DNA of 64,000 nt from Pontimicrobium aquaticum. Its GTDB lineage: Bacteria > Bacteroidota > Bacteroidia > Flavobacteriales > Flavobacteriaceae. This document shows, piece by piece, positions 57,000 through 64,000 of this stretch. The notes beneath the pieces were generated by a model. That model worked only from the letters and a program-made list of their open reading frames with translations. It ran no database searches and was not told the origin of the DNA. Location: NCBI RefSeq assembly GCF_005047595.1, contig NZ_SUPL01000002.1:186001-250000 (forward strand). The letters run 5' to 3'. The position numbers and the translations under genes were made by a program. Position 1 is the stretch's first letter. Each line of letters opens with the position of its first letter.

Positions 57000-58724
57000 A
57001 TGAAAAGAATATTAATAATCATTACTGTTTTAATTGTGTCGTGCAGTTCTAATCATAAAAAAGAAATTGCAGATGTTGTTGTCACTAATGCAAGGGTTTA
57101 TACTTTGAGTTGGGATGATCCTTCACTCGATGGAACTCCTGCACAAAATGCATCGATTAAAAATAGTGTTTGGCAACCAGACGCTGAAGCTATTGCTATA
57201 AAAAATGGATTAATTCAATTTGTTGGAACAACCAAAGATGTGCAAAACTATATTGGAGAAAATACTGAGGTTATTGATGCTAAAAATGCTTTTATAGTTC
57301 CTGGACTTATAGAGTCTCACGGTCATGTGCAAGAAATAGGAGAAAAGAATGAAGATGTAAATTTAATTGATTTATCTGCCCAAGAAATTATTGACGCCAT
57401 TTACAAACGTTCTCAGGATGTTCCCGAAGGTGAATGGATTATTGGCTCTGGTTGGGATGAAGCTATTTTTGCTAATGAATATCCAGATATGAATGAACTG
57501 AGTAAAAAAGTGCCAAATCATCCAGTAGTGTTAAACGGTTTAAGAGGGTTTGGAGCAATGGGAAATGCATTGGCTTTTGAAAAAGCTGGAATCACTAAAA
57601 AAACTAAAGCAACTGACGGTGGAGAAATTCTTAAAGATAATCAAGGCAATTTAAAGTATGTATTATTAAATCATGCTAAGAATTTATTAAATGACAAAGT
57701 TCCAGAGCGAACTTTTGAGCAAAAATCTCGTATTATGAAATATGGATTAGATGAGCTACAAAGTTTAGGATTTACTACTGCACATCACGCTGGCGTGTTA
57801 GGTGAACATATGGAGGTTTATGAAGATTTACACTCAAAAAACAAATTACCAATCAGGATTCAAGCATTTGTGGCAGCGAGAATGCACAATATTGATTTGG
57901 TAAATGAGTGGATAGCAAAAGGGCCTACAAATAATGACGCCTCATTTTTACAGGTAAAAACATTTAAGGCTTATTACGATGGGTCTTTAGGCTCGAGAGG
58001 TGCTAATTTTATTGAAGATTATTCAGATAAGCCTGGACATAAGGGAGTGAGTAGTACAGATTATGGGTTTCACTCAGATATAATCACTCAAGCAATGGAT
58101 GCTGGATTTCAGTTAGCTATTCATGCTATAGGCGATAAAGGCAATAGAGATGTTCTTGATTTTTATGAAAATTACTTTAAAGATAATCCAAAATCAAAAG
58201 AGTTGCGACATCGTATAGAGCACGCACAAATAGTACATCCAGATGACTTTAAACGATTTGGTGAATTAAACATCATAGCTTCTATGGAACCTGGGCATGC
58301 TGTCGAGGATATGCCTTGGGCAATTGATAGAGTTGGTGAAGAACGTGCAAAAGGAGGCTATGCATGGAGAACATTACGCAAAAATAATGCAACAGTTATT
58401 TTTAACGCAGACTACTCAGGAACAGATCCAAGCTTTTTTTATGGTGCGTATTGCGCTATCACAAAACAAAAAAGAGATGATGATAAACAATGGTTTCCAG
58501 AACAAGCGTTTACACCAGAGGAAACCTTAAGAGCTTACACTATTTGGGCAGCCTATGCATCTAAACAAGAACATTTAACAGGAACCATTGAAAAAGGGAA
58601 ATGGGCAGACTTAACCTTTATGGATACAGATGTTTTAAATATTGGTAATACAAATCCCAACCAACTATTAAATGGTCAGATTTTAAAAACCATTGTAAAT
58701 GGCAAAGTGGTTTATGAGAGATGA
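57000..58724 (+). CDS. amidohydrolase lipoprotein, YtcJ-like
   Basis: 574 residues with a lipoprotein signal (lipobox cysteine C15, IVSC). The metal-binding HxH is H107-G-H109 in ESHGHVQ, with later HAIGDKGNRD and RHRIEHAQ segments, as in the YtcJ-like part of the amidohydrolase superfamily. The enzyme would hydrolyse amide or ester bonds in the envelope; the substrate is unknown. It has a paralogue on the other strand, convergent, with 45 bases between them. A hairpin spans its stop codon. Confidence 0.88.
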   Translation: MKRILIIITVLIVSCSSNHKKEIADVVVTNARVYTLSWDDPSLDGTPAQNASIKNSVWQPDAEAIAIKNGLIQFVGTTKDVQNYIGENTEVIDAKNAFIVPGLIESHGHVQEIGEKNEDVNLIDLSAQEIIDAIYKRSQDVPEGEWIIGSGWDEAIFANEYPDMNELSKKVPNHPVVLNGLRGFGAMGNALAFEKAGITKKTKATDGGEILKDNQGNLKYVLLNHAKNLLNDKVPERTFEQKSRIMKYGLDELQSLGFTTAHHAGVLGEHMEVYEDLHSKNKLPIRIQAFVAARMHNIDLVNEWIAKGPTNNDASFLQVKTFKAYYDGSLGSRGANFIEDYSDKPGHKGVSSTDYGFHSDIITQAMDAGFQLAIHAIGDKGNRDVLDFYENYFKDNPKSKELRHRIEHAQIVHPDDFKRFGELNIIASMEPGHAVEDMPWAIDRVGEERAKGGYAWRTLRKNNATVIFNADYSGTDPSFFYGAYCAITKQKRDDDKQWFPEQAFTPEETLRAYTIWAAYASKQEHLTGTIEKGKWADLTFMDTDVLNIGNTNPNQLLNGQILKTIVNGKVVYER

Positions 58725-58735
58725 ACCACTTTACC
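58701..58735 (+). terminator. 12-base inverted repeat spanning the amidohydrolase stop
   Basis: GGCAAAGTGGTT (58701-58712) pairs with AACCACTTTACC (58724-58735) with one mismatch, around an 11-base loop that holds most of the last codons. No T-run follows, so it may stabilise the 3' end. The 3' arm is part of a 14-base sequence found again at 58789-58802 inside the paralogue on the other strand. Confidence 0.4.
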
Positions 58736-58769
58736 ATCTAATTAAACTTTGAGTTTATCGATTTATGAA

Positions 58770-60497
58770 TTAATCCTCCTTTTCATACACCACTTTACCA
58801 TCAAAAATGGTCATAACAACTTCGGTGTTAAGAATTTTATCTTCATCTACTGTCATTAAATCCTGATTGTAAATGGTGAAATCGGCAAGCTTACCAACAC
58901 TAATAGAACCTTTTATATCTTCTTCAAAAGCACCATAAGCGGCATCTAAAGTATAAGACCTTAATGCTTGTTCTCTGGTCATTTTTTGCTCTGGTTCGTA
59001 ACCTCCTTCAGGAGTGCCTTTTAGTGTTTTACGACTTACACTAGCATAAAAACTAGCAATAGGATTTAAAGGCTCTACAGGAACATCTGTACCATTAACA
59101 ATTGGGATACCGCTTTGTAATAAATCTTGCCACATATAAGCACCTTCTTTAATACGTTTTTCCCCTAAACGATCTATTGCCCAAGGTCTGTCAGACGACA
59201 TATGTACTGCTTGCATTGCTGGAATTACTTGTAATTCTGCAAATCTTGGGATATCATCAGGATGCAAGTGTTGCGCGTGTTCTATTCTAAATCGGTGATC
59301 TGTACCAAGCATAGATAATTCAGTTAGTGCTGCTTCATAACGATCTAATATTTCTCTATTGGCACGATCGCCTATGGCATGTGAGCATACCTGAAATCCA
59401 TTTCGAAGCCCATTTCGTGCTGTTTTATCCACCATTTCCATTGGAAGCGTTTCAAGTCCAAAATGACCTGGTCTATCTGTATAAGACTCTAATAGCCAAG
59501 CACCTCGATTTCCTAATGCGCCATCACAATTTAATTTTATGGATCGAATAGTAAATCTATGATCAGGATCAATATGTGGCCCTTTTTCATACCATTCATT
59601 AAGAAGTTCTTCATCATTACCAGTAAGCATTGCATAGATTCTAATGTTCATATTGCCTTCAGCTTTCATACGATCGTATAGGGCTATAGTACCTCTTCCA
59701 ATTCCAGCATCATGGAAACCTGTAATACCATTTTTGTAACAAGCTTCAATAGCTAAATTAAAAGCTTGGTTATTGGATTCTGGTGTGTTAGCAGGGATGT
59801 GTTTACCAATTAAACCTCCTGCACGTTCACTGAAAATCCCTGTTGGTCTACCAGCTTGATCAACAATAACTTCACCGCCTTCAATTTCATAGTTTTTAAC
59901 ACCATCTGCAGATAATGCAATTAACCCAGCAATTTCCATAGCTTTTTCATTAGCAAAGCCAGCATGACCACTAGCATGTCTTAAATACACTGGATTATCA
60001 GGAGACACTTCACTTAGTCTGTGGTGCGTTTGAAATCCTTTAACAGTGTATTCTGGCATGCTATCCCATTTACTTTGATGCCAACCTCTTCCAGTAATCC
60101 ATTCACCAGGTTTTGCGGTTTTAACACGTTCGGCTACCGCATCAATAATTTCTTGATAACTATTGGTATACATAAGATCTAGCTCAAGCTCATTATAACC
60201 TAATCCCATAAAATGTCCATGACCCTCAATCAAACCTGGAGTCATTGTTTTTCCTTCTAGATCTATAATTTCAGTTTGTTCGCTTTTGAAACCTTCCGCG
60301 TCTTCTAGGCTTCCTGCAAATAGTATTTTATTGTCTTTGACTGCTACAGCTTCAACAGTTGCTTGAGTTGAATCTACGGTGTATATAGTTCCACCATGAA
60401 TAATTATGGTAGCAGACTCTTTATTTTTGTCAGAACAAGAACTAAAAAAAATAAGAGCGATTGCGATTAAAAGAAACTGAGAAAATCGTGATGTCAT
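58770..60497 (-). CDS. amidohydrolase lipoprotein, YtcJ-like paralogue
   Basis: 575 residues with a lipoprotein signal (lipobox cysteine C21, FSSC). The HxH site is H93-G-H95 in EGHGHFMG, then HAIGDRANRE and RFRIEHAQHLHPDD, aligned with the gene at 57.0-58.7 kb. The two proteins share layout, length and the GKVVYE ending but differ in many residues, so they are paralogues of long standing. Substrate unknown; both act in the envelope. It is convergent with the first copy. Confidence 0.88.
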   Translation of the reverse strand: MTSRFSQFLLIAIALIFFSSCSDKNKESATIIIHGGTIYTVDSTQATVEAVAVKDNKILFAGSLEDAEGFKSEQTEIIDLEGKTMTPGLIEGHGHFMGLGYNELELDLMYTNSYQEIIDAVAERVKTAKPGEWITGRGWHQSKWDSMPEYTVKGFQTHHRLSEVSPDNPVYLRHASGHAGFANEKAMEIAGLIALSADGVKNYEIEGGEVIVDQAGRPTGIFSERAGGLIGKHIPANTPESNNQAFNLAIEACYKNGITGFHDAGIGRGTIALYDRMKAEGNMNIRIYAMLTGNDEELLNEWYEKGPHIDPDHRFTIRSIKLNCDGALGNRGAWLLESYTDRPGHFGLETLPMEMVDKTARNGLRNGFQVCSHAIGDRANREILDRYEAALTELSMLGTDHRFRIEHAQHLHPDDIPRFAELQVIPAMQAVHMSSDRPWAIDRLGEKRIKEGAYMWQDLLQSGIPIVNGTDVPVEPLNPIASFYASVSRKTLKGTPEGGYEPEQKMTREQALRSYTLDAAYGAFEEDIKGSISVGKLADFTIYNQDLMTVDEDKILNTEVVMTIFDGKVVYEKED

Positions 60498-60576
60498 GTT
60501 GGTTGGTTTTAGTGTTTGTAAATTACAATATTTAAAATTTTTATAATAAGCTTAAGATGCTTTTAAATGTTCTTTT

Positions 60577-60584
60577 CAAATATA
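60577..60584 (-). promoter_or_regulatory. possible TAnnTTTG promoter box of the paralogue
   Basis: TATATTTG on the minus strand, about 80 bases upstream of the start at 60497. The match to the box is exact; no -33 partner was confirmed. Confidence 0.35.
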
Positions 60585-60629
60585 GTTTAAAATTTTTGGT
60601 TATTGAAAGCAATAAACAATTCAAGGTTG

Positions 60630-60637
60630 TAACTTTG
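60630..60637 (+). promoter_or_regulatory. TAnnTTTG promoter box of era
   Basis: TAACTTTG matches TAnnTTTG; it ends 16 bases before the ATG of era. Confidence 0.55.
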
Positions 60638-60653
60638 CAATTAAATTTATAGT

Positions 60654-61535
60654 ATGCATAAAGCAGGTTTTGTAAATATTATTGGAAATCCAAATGTTGG
60701 AAAATCCACCTTAATGAACGCTTTTGTTGGTGAAAAGTTATCTATTATCACCTCAAAAGCGCAAACTACAAGGCATCGTATTTTGGGAATTGTGAATGGT
60801 GATGATTTTCAAGTGGTATTATCTGATACACCAGGAATAATTAAACCTGCATACGAGCTGCAAGAATCGATGATGGGTTTTGTAAAGTCAGCTTTTGAGG
60901 ATGCCGATGTGTTGGTTTATATGGTCGAAATAGGTGAGAAAGAGCTTAAAGATGAAGCCTTTTTTAATAAAATTACCAATTCTAAAATTCCAGTATTATT
61001 ACTATTGAATAAAATAGATAGCTCTAATCAAGAACAACTTGAGGAGCAAGCGGCTTTATGGCAGAGCAAAGTGCCAAATGCTGAGTTTTTTCCTATTTCA
61101 GCTTTAGAAGGATTTAATGTAAAAGAAGTGTTTAACAGAATTATTGAGCTGTTACCAGAATCTCCACCATTTTATCCTAAAGATCAATTAACTGATAAAC
61201 CAGAACGATTTTTTGTAAACGAAAAAATCAGGGAGAAAATACTAATGCATTACAAAAAAGAAATTCCGTATGCTGTTGAGGTTGATACCGAAGAATTTCA
61301 CGAAGAAGAAGACATTATTAGAATGCGCTCTGTAATTATGGTAGAACGCGAAACGCAAAAAGGCATTATTATTGGCCATAAAGGCTCTGCTTTAAAACGC
61401 GTTGGTGTAGAAGCTAGAAAAGATCTAGAGAAATTTTTCAATAAGAAAATACATCTTGAATTATACGTAAAGGTGAATAAAAACTGGCGTAGCAATCAAA
61501 ACCAGTTAAAGCGTTTTGGGTATAATCAGAAGTAA
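60654..61535 (+). CDS. era: GTPase Era
   Basis: 293 residues. The G1 motif GNPNVGKST is at 11-19, followed by the DTPG switch and NKID (G4). The C-terminal KH domain carries IIIGHKGSALKRVG at about 233-246. Era binds the 3' end of 16S rRNA and is needed in 30S ribosome assembly. It is a housekeeping gene, here near der with a small DUF3179 lipoprotein and membrane protein between them. Confidence 0.97.
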   Translation: MHKAGFVNIIGNPNVGKSTLMNAFVGEKLSIITSKAQTTRHRILGIVNGDDFQVVLSDTPGIIKPAYELQESMMGFVKSAFEDADVLVYMVEIGEKELKDEAFFNKITNSKIPVLLLLNKIDSSNQEQLEEQAALWQSKVPNAEFFPISALEGFNVKEVFNRIIELLPESPPFYPKDQLTDKPERFFVNEKIREKILMHYKKEIPYAVEVDTEEFHEEEDIIRMRSVIMVERETQKGIIIGHKGSALKRVGVEARKDLEKFFNKKIHLELYVKVNKNWRSNQNQLKRFGYNQK

Positions 61536-61536
61536 A

Positions 61537-61561
61537 AAACTTATTTAATGTAAGTTTGCTT
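61537..61561 (+). terminator. weak hairpin terminator after era
   Basis: AAACTTA (61537-61543) pairs with TAAGTTT (61551-61557) around a 7-base loop, then GCTTTT. It starts right behind the era stop codon. Confidence 0.5.
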
Positions 61562-61593
61562 TTATTGTAACGACTACATTCTAAAGTGTGTCT

Positions 61594-62577
61594 ATGAAAA
61601 AACTAACCCTATTCTTAATTTTTATAGTAGTTATGGCTTGCTCAAAGGACAATACTAATGTTGAGCAAATTGCTGAAGAAAATGAATGGTTAGTTAATAA
61701 GGATGATATTTCAGGGTCGTTTGCAATGTATCCTTTAGGTGATAATCCAGAATATACCACTGTTGCAAATACCAACTTACTAGATAATGAACGTGTAGGC
61801 GTGATGAGTTTTGGAGATGAGGTGAGAGTATATCCATATCCACATACCTTTGCTACCGAAATTATTAATGATACCTACCAATCTCAAAAATATGCTTTTA
61901 CCTATTGCCCATTAACTAAAAGTGCTATAGCCTATACAAGAACAAAAACACTTCGAGCCTCTGGTTATCTATACAAGAACAACATGGTACCTTGGGATGA
62001 AGAAACTGAAACCCTTTGGTCTCAAATGCTAATAAGAGGTATTAAAGGAAAACGTATTAATCAGCGATTAAATACTTTAGCTGTAGTTGAAACTAAATGG
62101 GAAACAGTGAAAAATTATTTCCCCGACGCAAAGGTATTAAAAACCATAGTGCCTTCCAATGGTCGAATAAGCACTACTTCAAAAGCTAGTAAAAATAGTT
62201 TAAGGAATACCAATTTGCCTGACGATAGAGAGTTTGTATATGGTGTTTTAGATGAAGATGATAACGTTAACATCTTTCAGTATCAGGATTTTGCCAACCA
62301 AAGCAGATACGATATTACACTTAGGCAACATAACTACATTGTTTACGGAAACGAAACTCTTAAAGTTATTAGTGCTTTTGAAGTAGATGATTTTAATACT
62401 TATCAAATATTAGACGAAAGTGAGTTTCCTTACGTGCTTCAAGACCTCAATGGTGTTAAGTACAATGTACTAGGTCTTGGAACTAATGGTAATACACTAG
62501 GAAAACCAAAATACGCATACGTTGCTGCATGGTGGGCTTTTGAAGATTTTTTTACTGATTTCACGTTTCAACAATAA
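61594..62577 (+). CDS. DUF3179-domain lipoprotein
   Basis: About 327 residues from the ATG at 61594; the frame opens with GTG at 61588. Lipoprotein signal with lipobox cysteine C16 (VMAC). The core has a TYCPLTKSAIAYTR stretch, like the TYCPLC signature of DUF3179, here with threonine in place of the second cysteine. DUF3179 has no firm function. It ends 2 bases before the convergent gene on the minus strand. Confidence 0.8.
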   Translation: MKKLTLFLIFIVVMACSKDNTNVEQIAEENEWLVNKDDISGSFAMYPLGDNPEYTTVANTNLLDNERVGVMSFGDEVRVYPYPHTFATEIINDTYQSQKYAFTYCPLTKSAIAYTRTKTLRASGYLYKNNMVPWDEETETLWSQMLIRGIKGKRINQRLNTLAVVETKWETVKNYFPDAKVLKTIVPSNGRISTTSKASKNSLRNTNLPDDREFVYGVLDEDDNVNIFQYQDFANQSRYDITLRQHNYIVYGNETLKVISAFEVDDFNTYQILDESEFPYVLQDLNGVKYNVLGLGTNGNTLGKPKYAYVAAWWAFEDFFTDFTFQQ

Positions 62578-62579
62578 AC

Positions 62580-63077
62580 TTATTTTCCGTAGAGTAAACC
62601 ATTCATAAAGTTATGTAGTAATACCATTTGGTCTCGTCCAGTAGCTTTACCCAAACGTCCTACAAAGTATAAAGCAATCCATAATACTATCATAAAAATA
62701 GCAACAAACAACTGTATAGCAAAATCGGTTTTTAACGTCCAGTTGGTGTAAGCCCATATACCAAAACCAAGAAATAAGCCTGCAACTATAAAATGAAAAA
62801 ACATAAACATTGTCCAAACAGTTGGATTTGGACCAAACAAACCAAATAACTGACATGAGTTTTTGTCAACTCCCATAATTTCTAGATGCAATTGTGGCGA
62901 CCAGAAATGCTGGTCAGCCTTCGGAATTTTTATAAATACATGGTCATCAACTCTCGATATAATAAAATTCTTTTGAGTGTTTTTTGCTTCTTCAAAAGCT
63001 TTTAATACCTCTTGATTGTTCTTACTAAGTTCAATTTTAAACCTTGGACGTAAAACTATGTCATTGTTTATAGACAT
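62580..63077 (-). CDS. small conserved membrane protein between era and der
   Basis: 165 residues, with two membrane helices in the middle (about 88-110 and 119-141) and a soluble N-terminus. The N-terminal half has no recognised domain. It lies on the minus strand between era and der, with short gaps and probably its own promoter. The function is unknown. Confidence 0.6.
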   Translation of the reverse strand: MSINNDIVLRPRFKIELSKNNQEVLKAFEEAKNTQKNFIISRVDDHVFIKIPKADQHFWSPQLHLEIMGVDKNSCQLFGLFGPNPTVWTMFMFFHFIVAGLFLGFGIWAYTNWTLKTDFAIQLFVAIFMIVLWIALYFVGRLGKATGRDQMVLLHNFMNGLLYGK

Positions 63078-63130
63078 TGCTATTTAAATTATCTGCTGAA
63101 TTTACAGTTTTTTCTTAAATAAGGAAACAC

Positions 63131-63138
63131 TACCTTTG
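63131..63138 (+). promoter_or_regulatory. TAnnTTTG promoter box of der
   Basis: TACCTTTG matches TAnnTTTG and ends 16 bases before the ATG of der. Confidence 0.6.
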
Positions 63139-63154
63139 CACAATATTTTAAAAT

Positions 63155-64000
63155 ATGGGAAATATAGTTGCAATTGTAGGACGTCCAAATGTTGGGAAGT
63201 CAACTTTCTTTAATCGTTTAATACAACGACGAGAAGCTATTGTTGATGCAGTAAGTGGCGTGACAAGAGATAGGCATTATGGTAAAAGTGACTGGAATGG
63301 AAAAGAGTTTTCATTAATAGACACAGGTGGCTATGTAAAAGGTAGTGACGATATTTTTGAAGCAGAAATCGATAAACAAGTTGAGTTAGCAATTGATGAA
63401 GCCGATGCTATCATTTTTATGGTAGATGTAGAGTCTGGTGTTACAGGAATGGACGAAGATGTTGCAACCTTGTTACGAAAAGTTGAAAAACCAGTTTTTT
63501 TAGTGGTAAATAAAGTTGATAATGCTAAACGAGCTGAAGATGCAGTAGAGTTTTATTCGTTAGGTCTTGGGGATTATTTTACTATAGCAAGTATTAATGG
63601 TAGTGGTACAGGAGATTTATTAGATGCTTTAGTAGAAGCTTTGCCAGAGCAAGAAGAAGTACAAGAAAACGAATTGCCGCGTTTTGCCGTTGTTGGTCGC
63701 CCTAATGCTGGAAAGTCATCATTCATTAATGCCTTAATTGGTGAAGATAGATACATTGTAACAGATATTGCAGGAACCACAAGAGATTCAATCGATACTA
63801 AATACAACCGATTTGGATTTGAGTTTAATCTAGTTGATACCGCTGGAATTAGAAAAAAATCTAAAGTAAAAGAAGATTTAGAATTCTACTCGGTTATGCG
63901 AAGTGTTAGAGCTATTGAACATGCAGATGTTTGTTTATTAGTTTTTGATGCCACAAGAGGTTTTGATGGTCAAGTGCAAAATATTTTTTGGTTAGCAGAG
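63155..64000 (+). CDS. der: GTPase Der (5' part; cut by window end)
   Basis: 282 codons from the ATG at 63155 to the window end, without a stop. Two GTPase domains are present: G1 GRPNVGKST at 9-17 and GRPNAGKSS at 181-189, with DTGG and DTAG switch segments. The double GTPase domain identifies Der (EngA), needed for 50S ribosome assembly. The rest of the second domain and the KH-like end lie beyond the window. Confidence 0.95.
   Translation, partial: MGNIVAIVGRPNVGKSTFFNRLIQRREAIVDAVSGVTRDRHYGKSDWNGKEFSLIDTGGYVKGSDDIFEAEIDKQVELAIDEADAIIFMVDVESGVTGMDEDVATLLRKVEKPVFLVVNKVDNAKRAEDAVEFYSLGLGDYFTIASINGSGTGDLLDALVEALPEQEEVQENELPRFAVVGRPNAGKSSFINALIGEDRYIVTDIAGTTRDSIDTKYNRFGFEFNLVDTAGIRKKSKVKEDLEFYSVMRSVRAIEHADVCLLVFDATRGFDGQVQNIFWLAE

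Noticed and set aside
1-64000. CRISPR array, rRNA or tRNA genes
   Set aside because: No regular repeat-spacer pattern was noticed, and no tRNA-like cloverleaf or rRNA sequence was recognised by eye.

Overview
This 64 kb window is AT-rich and reads as a chromosomal segment of a Bacteroidota bacterium, most likely a marine-type Flavobacteriaceae. The support is a SusC/SusD pair, many short-signal lipoproteins, a type IX secretion (T9SS) C-terminal domain, membrane-anchored AraC regulators, a MoxR/DUF58/BatA operon, HYC_CC_PP and DUF3347 copper-locus proteins, and TAnnTTTG-type promoter boxes set very close to start codons. The genus cannot be settled from the sequence. I found no rRNA, tRNA, CRISPR array or intact insertion sequence.

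Layout. Bases 1-9460 hold exported hydrolases: an alpha/beta hydrolase cut by the window edge, an M61-like lipoprotein peptidase, a YeiB/DUF418 membrane protein, an NTF2-like protein, a small beta-barrel-like protein, an M13 metallopeptidase and two beta-lactamase-fold serine hydrolases, one fused to an NTF2-like domain. Bases 9881-14576 are a SusC/SusD pair without any glycosidase, closed by a perfect palindromic terminator. Bases 14.7-25.2 kb are an accessory stretch: a recombinase remnant, a run of exported proteins (NTF2-like, Kelch, EreA/ChaN-like, DUF1579-like, TPR-S41), two membrane AraC regulators plus the broken N-terminus of a third, and a CAP-domain lipoprotein. Bases 25.3-33.1 kb are a six-gene minus-strand operon (DUF4159, MoxR, DUF58, BatA-like, DUF4175-like, membrane protein), preceded at 33.2-36.2 kb by a TldD/TldE-like pair whose TldD-like member has a twin-arginine signal.

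Bases 36.5-49 kb form a copper/silver resistance locus: HYC_CC_PP protein, CusA-type RND pump, TolC-type protein, a small HMA-AraC regulator, a CPC-type copper ATPase, a CusB adaptor with DUF3347, and a T9SS-sorted multicopper oxidase. They can be read as one route: cytosolic Cu(I) is pumped out by the ATPase, the Cus pump moves periplasmic metal across the outer membrane, and the oxidase detoxifies Cu(I) outside.

Bases 49-54.3 kb encode an NAD-linked formate dehydrogenase (molybdo-subunit and a fused NuoE/NuoF-like subunit) with FdhD. The rest carries an exonuclease/phosphatase-family protein, a DacB-type peptidase, a TrmH-family methyltransferase, two convergent amidohydrolase lipoproteins, Era, a DUF3179 lipoprotein, a small membrane protein and the 5' part of Der. 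The best candidates for something new are the HMA-AraC regulator in the copper locus, the Tat-signalled TldD next to a signal-less TldE, and the NTF2-like modules attached to or beside serine hydrolases.
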